From contig BQMF02000048.1 in NCBI GenBank assembly GCA_027922465.2, forward strand, positions 372,001 through 436,000: a stretch of 64,000 nt of DNA, read 5' to 3'. The stretch is from Turritopsis dohrnii. Taxonomy: Eukaryota > Cnidaria > Hydrozoa > Anthoathecata > Oceaniidae. A program made the translations under genes and the position numbers. The notes beneath the pieces are model-generated. The model did not search any database, was not told the origin of the DNA, and saw nothing but the letters and a program-made list of their open reading frames with translations. Below are positions 57,582 through 64,000 of the stretch, one piece after another; position 1 is the first letter of the stretch; each line of letters begins with the position of its first letter.

Positions 57582-58318
57582 ACATGTCGAGAAGGGGTAG
57601 TGTGAGTACAAGTTCTTATATTGAAAACACCTTATTTTCACTTGTCTAGTGTATACTGATTTTGTTTTTTATCTGTTCAGGGACAGGAATATGAACGCGA
57701 GCAGGGATAGGAGGAACAGGAGGCGATGAACACGGCAGATGAGGTATGAATTTCATTTTACTTTAACATTCTCTTGTCATTCCTGTTCATTGATATTGAA
57801 ACATTATAGGAAGAAGTGGAAGATGTAAGGGGCGGTGGCGATGGTGGCGGCCGGTACGATGACGTGGTATGAGATATAAGAAATATTTTCTAAACAAGGC
57901 TTTGTTAAATTTAATACAATTTTAACTTTTGGTTTTTAGCCTTAGAGGGAACTACTACAGTCGGCTCTAAGCCGTCTAACGCGCATGGAGCGCAGGCAGG
58001 GTAAATAGTTCTTACACATAAAAAGCCTTACTTACAGTAAAGCATAATGACCTTTTTCCTTTTTGTTTAGAGGAATTACAAAGAAGACTTCAAGGGAAGG
58101 GAAAAAGGGGGGATAGAAATGACAGGGGGAATGGGTGGGTCAGGGAAGGTAATTGGAGAGGTAGGGGAAGGGGGGAAACCGGGGGAAAAGGGGTAACTGG
58201 CGAGGAGGGTGGGGTAACTGGAGTGGTAGAGGTAGGGGTAAGAAAGGGAAAGGCAGGAACAACTGGAAGGGTAATTGGAGGGGTGGGGACAATTGGAGGG
58301 AAAACGGGGTGGTGGTGA
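57582..58318 (+). CDS. Candidate five-exon Gly/Arg-rich protein gene with two in-frame TAGs
   Basis: Exons 57582-57601, 57681-57743, 57810-57866, 57940-58000 and 58071-58318. Each intron (66-79 bp) has GT/AG ends and a pyrimidine tract; phases agree (0, 0, 0, 1) and the total is 447 coding bases to a TGA. ATG at 57584. The protein would read MSRRGS, an acidic part (EEVEDVRGGGDGGGRYDD), a helical part (RELLQSALSRLTRMERRQEE) and a Gly/Arg-rich tail (NWRGRGRGETGG). Two TAG codons fall inside, at 57708-57710 (exon 2) and 57943-57945 (exon 4). It could be a recent pseudogene, or a purine-rich region that mimics exons. No family recognised; an RNA-binding-like tail is only a resemblance. Confidence 0.4.
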
Positions 58319-59578
58319 AGGAGGGGATAGATGGGAGTGCAGTCATTACCACACCCATACTCATTACCACTACATGAATAAATAATGTGGAAATGTTAGA
58401 TTAAATTGCTTTTTGGTGGTTTTGGGTATAAAAGTTTCATTTCTAAAAATCTACACGAATATTTTAAAAACCTTCTTAAAGTTTTTTTCCTTATAAAGAT
58501 TTTTTTTGCTTATAAAGATTTTGGCAAGGCGTTAAGGTAACTTTCCACAATGAAGAAAAGTTTGTGCCTATTCAAAATATTTCGTGACAAAGTTAACACA
58601 ACACCACCAACAGCGGTTGTTTCAACGAAAGAAAGAATTAATTGCTCGTTAAAAGTCTGTTTTATTGATCATTACAAAATTAACAACCGTGTTGAAAGAA
58701 AAAATAGTTAATACCCTTTAAAACAAACATTTTTACAAATAAAAACTACAAAAATCTGCATAATACAGTGTGTCTACGAGAAAGTGGGCCACTCCTTTAA
58801 AAAACAAATAACTCTTCGAATTTTTACAAACACTATGCGGTTTTTATACCGTTGGAAAGAATATTTGTTTTTGCCTTTCCTAAAAATTGAAAACCATGCT
58901 GAAATTATAAATTTCATATTTATTCTCTGCAAGCAACAGGTGAAGTTCACAATTACAAAAAAAAAATTTAAAGTATTTTTTCGAAAAAAACGTTAGCAGT
59001 TTCGATTATCTTTGGGTTTTTCTTATATCAAACTTATTATTTGTTTTCATAATAATAGCAACAGTAAGGATAACACTAATGATTGTTATTTTACTTTCAT
59101 GTAAAGTAACATGTATGTATTTGAAACACTCAAAGGATCACTTTGAATAGGGAAATTTCAACATATAAGTGAAATAACAAAGATTCCTTATGTCCATAAA
59201 TAACTATAGCGAAGATTCATTTGCATTTCTTGCCCAAAAAATTATATACAAAAACAACAACACCAAAAAATGAAGTTAGAAAGATAAAATACATTAACTG
59301 CCTAAAATCTGGGCATTACAAAATTTGAACACAATCGATGCCCAAATTAAAGTTTTCAAATTCTTGATGTTGTCCCAAATTTTTTAACTCCTCAGCTCTT
59401 GGCAAATATAGATTGTTATATTTTGTGTGAATCATCTAAAAATCATATCATCTAAAAGTTACTGATAAACCACAAGCTTTCTGTCTCAATGAAGCACAAA
59501 ATCACAGAAAGCAGGACGATTTCATTGTTTTCCTGTCTATTTTCTCGTTGAATTTTACGATTTGTTCTAGTTGAAAAG
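58319..59578. other. Gene-free interval with a second ACAGTGTGTC repeat
   Basis: 58769-58920 (ACAGTGTGTCTACGAGAAAG...ACAAATAACTCTTCGAATTT...TATACCGTTGGAAAGAA) is related to 35229-35400. Nothing else is supported. Confidence 0.45.
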
Positions 59579-59803
59579 ACTATAGAATTTGTTGAGAATA
59601 TTATCCTTCCATTCATTAAATCCAAAACGGAGCTTGGCTTGTCATCGGATCAGAAAACAAAGCTGATATTTGAAGTGTTTCGTGGGAAACTACAAAAAAG
59701 GTGACGAATTTCATTGAAGAAAACGGTTTCCTTTTTTTGAATGTTCCCAACAACATGAAAAATTATTTTCAAATGCTTGATATAAATGACGCAAAGACGT
59801 TGT
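59579..59803 (+). pseudogene. DDE-superfamily (pogo/Tigger-type) transposase remnant
   Basis: With one frameshift near 59700 it reads KTELGLSSDQKTKLIFEVFRGK / LQKR / VTNFIEENGFLFLNVPNNMK / NYFQMLDINDAKTL-stop. This matches the DDE_1 pattern of a conserved ...LxIxDVFRGQxTxxVxxxLEENxxxxVxVPxNxTxxxQPLDxxVN... segment between the second and third catalytic residues. Only about 75 residues remain, and the QPLD motif is FQMLD. It may be related to the pogo-like element at 43.9 kb, but no TIR is found here. Confidence 0.55.
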
Positions 59804-60809
59804 GAATGATTCTATGGAACTTTCAGATATGAAACCAAAGCATGTCTAATGACTAAATGGGATTTATGAGTATTTTCTTGACATGATTCTAGTGAAAAAA
59901 ACCTTTCACTCAAAAGCTCCCACCAGAAGACCCGCTTGCTGACTTACTTAATTTACTTTGTATATTATTAATTTATGCATTTTCAGTTAACACGTCGTAT
60001 TTCTTATGTTAACCATTTTTCTTAAACTGATTTGAACAGTTATTTACCAAAAAGAGACCTTTGTTCTATTTTTCTCCCTTTCCCTTCGCATCTTCAAGTC
60101 ATTAACAATTAAATAATTAAATTAGAAGAAACATAGATTGAAACATTGGAAGTTCGAAAGTGCTATGTGTAGTTAATTTCTGACAAAATAGCACTGAAAA
60201 TAACTTTTGCCCAAATTTCGATACGGCTCAAAAATTTTATCGCCCAAAACCTTCAAATCCTTGCTCAAAATACTACGCCCAAAATTAATTCCCGCAAATT
60301 TTATCCGCCCAAATTTTTTTAAATTAATATATGGCAAATACAGCAGAACCCTGTCATTATTACTTAGTTCCACTCCTAATATGGACCTAGCTTTTGAAAA
60401 ATATAACCGCAATTGCAAAGGTTTCTGAAAATAGATTTTTGAATGCGTGGAATGAATTTGGAGTACAACATTGTTCATTGTTTGATTAAAAACTAAATTC
60501 GTGGTAATCAAAATCAATCTATGGTAAATAGCTTCGCCATCACTTTAGGGATGAATACTAGCAAATGAACAGGAGAACTGCCGTATGGCAAAACAGAAAA
60601 AGCCGTTTCATGTCCTAAAAAAAGTTCTATTTTCTTTGCAGAAGCACATTGAAATGTCCATTAAATTGCTATGAGATCATGGCTGAAGTCAATGCCTTTG
60701 ACTAAATTAGCGAATATAACTTATTTGCTAAAACCATTGACAGTATGATTTTAGTTACTTGCATGTTTCATAAGCTTTCTCCTTTTCGAATGACACCTTA
60801 TATTTAAAT
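59804..60809. other. Gene-free interval including a degenerate array
   Basis: At 60205-60335 CGCCCAAAATTTT-type words recur every 15-20 bases (near 60211, 60242, 60278, 60306). The style resembles 2580-2930. No supported frame. Confidence 0.45.
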
Positions 60810-61306
60810 ATAACTTGCACTATCCGATGTCTTGGATAAAGAAATACAAAGCAAAAATTGTGGTTGTGACATAGAGTTCAGTGGAAATGTTTAAAATTTC
60901 ACTTTTGAAGTATGTTGGTATTGACTTGCCGCAGAAAGAATAACTTTCTTTATTTCTTCAAATGATATCTGAATTATTTGTGATGTTTTCGTTCATTTTC
61001 ATGTTCATAAACTGAGAAGGCACAGCCAAAACCATCCAGAAAACAATACTTTAGAAAAGTTCGCTGTTGGTACTTGTATGCTGTGGTACGGCATTCCTAA
61101 TAATACCATTGTGATAATTGAAGCTTCTAATTCTGGCGATATCAATTATAACTGTTGAAAGACACTACTGCATTTATGCATATTATATTTCAAACGTAAC
61201 ATGCCATGTATTTACTTTCATTTCGACAGTGAAAGAAATTAACATCGTAGTTTATAATTGGTGGAAAATACAAAGTCAATTTTGTGTTCAGAGTGCTAGA
61301 CTGTAG
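60810..61306 (+). pseudogene. Decayed second copy of the 7TM receptor-like gene
   Basis: Similarity to 30790-31320 begins at CTTGCACTATCCGATGTCTTGGATAAAGAAATAC and includes HPENNTLEKFAVGTCMLWYGIP (TM6 region) and STVKEINIVVYNWWK (after TM7). Frames are broken many times and part of TM7 is replaced. The more conserved stretches are coding, suggesting an old gene duplication rather than a repeat. It lies ~30 kb from the first copy on the same strand. Confidence 0.6.
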
Positions 61307-62449
61307 TTGTTTATACATTATTTAGTAATGTAGATCAAATCTCATAATTGCTTCCTTCATGTATCAATACATCACACGACTGCCATAATGCAAAAATTAC
61401 ACCCTTACACAGTGATGGTGAATCATTTCGTTGCGACCACGCAAATCTTTGGAAAAATCAGTGTAGAGAAGTACATGCATATATAAATGCATTGTGTTAA
61501 TAGAAGATCTCTTCTTTGCAGTGACGCTTTGACATGTTTGTCCACTGGGTTGTGCACCAAATAATTATCGTTTTTAAGTTGAAGCGTTACACCCAAGAAA
61601 AAAAATTAGTGTACATAAATATTTTATTTGGATGCAATAGAAGGATCAAACTTAGCACACTTCAAGATTCGATAATGATTCCCCGAAGTTATGGCCAAAA
61701 AATATTTATTTCTAGAAAAATTTATGATTGTAACAAATTTGTAAATATCTTTGATCATAACAAAGCTAATAACGCAAAATATTTCTTGCTTTCCAGATTC
61801 CGTGCAGAAGAACAAAGAAAGTTACCCAAAACGTATTTGGTATTGTTTCTTTTTTATTAAAAATATATCGAAACTTTTAACTCAAGCCTAAATCTAAAGT
61901 TGTTTTGTTTGACTATTTTAATAAGTAGCATTGTCAGTAGCGAACTTCGGAATAAATTCAAATAACTTCTATAAAAATGTGTATATGTGTATTGATTTGA
62001 TTGTGCTGATTTCGTATTCGTCATTCGCTTTGCATATTTTTGTTCCAAAAAATGAAATTTGGGCTTAATAAGAGCCAAATTTCCAAAGAGAGTCAATTCT
62101 TGTTAACATTTGCAAAAATGTATACGCTACTATGTTGATTGCAAATTTTTGTGATTTTCTGAAACTTGGAAAAGAATTGGCACTGTAGGCCTAATTTGGT
62201 AAAATTTTCAAATTTTAAGCACACGTACGTATGGAAATTTGCAAATGCAGCAATTTCATTTTATTGATATTGAATTTCCCATTCATTTTTCACAATTTGA
62301 TTGAAAAAGAAGTTTAGAACTATTTTATGCTTCCATGTCTTATCAAGTATTTTTCACCACTGTAACTAACAATATAACACTATAACTAACACGGTAGCAA
62401 CTTTAGTATACATTTTTTCATACCATACATAGATCAGCAAAACCATTAC
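61307..62449. other. Gene-free interval
   Basis: Short frames without support. The region is AT-rich with no transposon terminus that I can define. Confidence 0.35.
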
Positions 62450-64000
62450 AGGAAATTGTTCAATTATTTGTAAAAGAAGGAAATTGATAAAAATTGCTGG
62501 CAGATCTATCGCGGGATGAAGTAACATCGACGAGTATATCTCTGATGATCTGGTCAGTGATTCTGCTTACAAACAGATAATAAAATCAGGTAAAGCTCGT
62601 GCTTTAACAGTGCCGTAGACACGAAATTTTTTTTAGGGGGGCCCTGATGTTTAGTATCTAATGAGGTCCCACCATGGTTGGGGCCGAGGGGCCCGAAAAT
62701 TTTTGGGATTTTATACCCTCTAGATTAGCTGAAACTGCATTTTCGAAAGTCAAATTTAAATAATAAGCTATCCAAAATGACATGAAATTCTAGTATATTT
62801 TCAAGTTTCTAAGAGACTATCTTTGTTATAAACTCTGCATATATCCCATACCACAACCTCGAACCCAGGGTTTCTTGCCCATTACATTTTTGATAAGTAC
62901 TACGATGGATATTGAAACAAAAATAGTAGCAAATGCTTTATAGCGCGAAGTGTCCAAAGATGTTTTTTCTTGTGTCGTATTTGTCGATGAACTCTTCGCA
63001 ACAGCTTTTAAGTCCAGTTTATTAACAGCATCTTTGTGGATGTGAAGAACGAGTAAGTTATCTTTCCTCTTTATTGTTGTTATCATTCCTTTGAATCACC
63101 ATAATGCAACACTTGGCTGCATTGATTTATCCTGTTATTTCGTTGTGTCGCGCGTGTCACCTCAAATGTGCAGTAAAAGGGGGAAATATTAAGCAAATAT
63201 AAAGGAAATAAGGAAATGCAGACAACTCGAGAAGAAAACTTTATTTCTGATCTAAATCTAAAAAAAACCATAATCTGAAAAAATTTTTGGGGGGGCCCGG
63301 GCCCCCCCTGGCCCCCCCGGTGTCTACGGCACTGTTTAAAAAAGAATGTCAAGAAATAAGTTTCCAACGTTAAGAGCCCGACTTCAGCCGCGTTGTTCGA
63401 AAAGGCGGACCCTGTAGAAAATTTTGTCCCGAATCTATACAGCAATAATGCATTTCAAGATAAATTAAATTTTTCTTCATTTTCTTTTGACAATTCTTAA
63501 ATTCAAATAAGTGAATCATTGGCTTCTCAATCTGGAAAAAGTTTTGTATGTGTGAAAGGTAAAATGAAAAAGGATATTTCTTTTTGGGAATCTAAAACAG
63601 CAAACAAAACAACCATCGATATCGTAAAAGATGGCTATAAAATTCCATTCATCTCATCACCGCGAAAAGCACGTTTCAAAAATAATAGGTCAGCGATAAT
63701 CGAAAAGGCATTAGTTTCTGATGCAATAAAAAAACTTCTTGAGAGTGGAAGAGTTCAAGAGACCGATTTCATCTCTTGCTCTCAACATTTTATCTCTTTC
63801 AACTCAATGTAATGATAAAACAACCTCATTTTGGATTTGAGACATGTAAATAAGCATGTGTACAAGGATATAATTAAATTTGACGACTGGAAAGTCATGG
63901 AAGAATATTTGGAAAGGAGTACTTCATGTTTCAGTTTGATTTAAAGCAAGCCCTTCGCCACATCGAAATTCTTGTGGAACATCATACTTATTTAGGTTTT
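62450..64000 (+). mobile_element. Second YR retroelement copy, partial (gag end and RT start), runs off window
   Basis: 62453-62607 matches 11130-11285 (ADRSIAGW...DDL...AEARALK region, with a stop where copy 1 has Trp). After the 63334 boundary come a zinc-knuckle scrap (KFCPES), then KDISFWESKTANKTTIDIVK, RKARFKNNRSAIIEKALVSD, and from 63834 the RT start (FDLKQALRHIEI) to the window edge. It has stops and shifts and is older than the copy at 10.7 kb. It keeps the uninterrupted KNN-RSAI junction. Confidence 0.8.
62608..63334. mobile_element. 727-bp TIR element with TTTAA duplication
   Basis: Perfect 15-bp inverted ends CAGTGCCGTAGACAC, followed by G-rich subterminal runs (TTAGGGGGGCCC and, on the other side, GGGCCCGGGCCCCCC). 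TTTAA flanks both sides (62603-62607, 63335-63339). The interrupted gag frame in copy 1 (CGAGCTTTAAAGAAGAAG) confirms the empty site. The CAGTG start and 5-bp duplication resemble the element at 27450-30107. No transposase. Confidence 0.82.

Noticed and set aside
2168..58318. Reassignment of TAG as a sense codon
   Set aside because: TAG ends otherwise normal frames here (for example RNase H at 14581), and TAA/TGA nonsense codons also occur in the elements; ordinary mutation is simpler.
58140..58370. Pro/Leu-rich minus-strand frame
   Set aside because: Complement of the Gly/Arg-rich purine tract; low complexity.
63083..63445. Minus-strand frame with GGQGGPGPPQKFF
   Set aside because: Runs through the G/C-rich end of the TIR element and into gag; composition effect only.
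1..64000. tRNA, rRNA or other structured RNA genes
   Set aside because: None recognised on either strand by eye; a covariance-model scan would be needed to exclude them.

Overview
The window reads as AT-rich invertebrate animal DNA. Introns are spliceosomal and often only 56-170 bp. The retroelements and DNA transposons are of animal types: a split-direct-repeat tyrosine-recombinase retrotransposon, a Penelope-like element, OTU-containing Helitrons, and TIR elements with TTAA, TA, TAA or 5-bp target duplications. The few cellular-type genes are SAM-domain, PAN/PA14 and seven-transmembrane proteins. A cnidarian, perhaps a hydrozoan, is my best guess from that mix, but the taxon is inferred, not shown.

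Layout. 0-0.5 kb: end of a minus-strand non-autonomous Helitron. 0.65-2.5 kb (minus): three exons of a SAM-domain protein of the SAM...HECT type, with one in-frame TAG. 2.5-3.5 kb: a degenerate periodic array and Helitron fragments. 3.9-5.2 kb: a TTAA-flanked TIR element with a P2X7-tail-like remnant. 6.4-8.9 kb (minus): a four-exon secreted protein (signal peptide, PAN/apple, short Cys-rich module, PA14). 9.2-10.5 kb: two Helitrons head to tail. 10.7-17.0 kb: a Ngaro/DIRS-order retrotransposon with A1-ORFs-B1-A2-B2 repeats, its RT split by a 1.07-kb insert of 128-bp tandem repeats. 17.4-17.9 kb: a MITE. 18.1-23.7 kb: four Helitrons in tandem. 26.3-26.7 kb: LINE 3' fragment. 27.45-30.1 kb: CAG-ended TIR element. 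30.5-31.3 kb: a broken 7TM receptor, with a more decayed relative at 60.8-61.3 kb.

34.6-56.4 kb is a nested stack. The outer layer is a protein-coding Helitron (OTU, DUF6570-like region, Rep, Pif1 helicase), all frames broken. Its helicase is cut cleanly in two by a 14.4-kb segment whose two ends are ~45-bp inverted repeats. That segment carries an intron-rich minus-strand gene of unknown function (at least 553 codons over 11 phase-consistent exons). In that gene's probable 5' intron sits a Penelope-like element with a perfect 12-bp target duplication and two inverted copies of its 3' end. Two MITEs and a LINE scrap also lie inside.

57.6-58.3 kb has a small Gly/Arg-rich five-exon candidate gene with two in-frame TAGs. 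59.6 kb has a DDE-transposase remnant. The right end (62.45-64 kb) is a second copy of the tyrosine-recombinase element, split by a 727-bp TIR element. It usefully gives the empty site for the 11.7-kb insert.

The most promising undescribed system is the inverted-repeat-bounded 14.4-kb cargo segment with its unknown spliced gene. Next is the tandem Helitron array, whose units combine different 5' and 3' ends.
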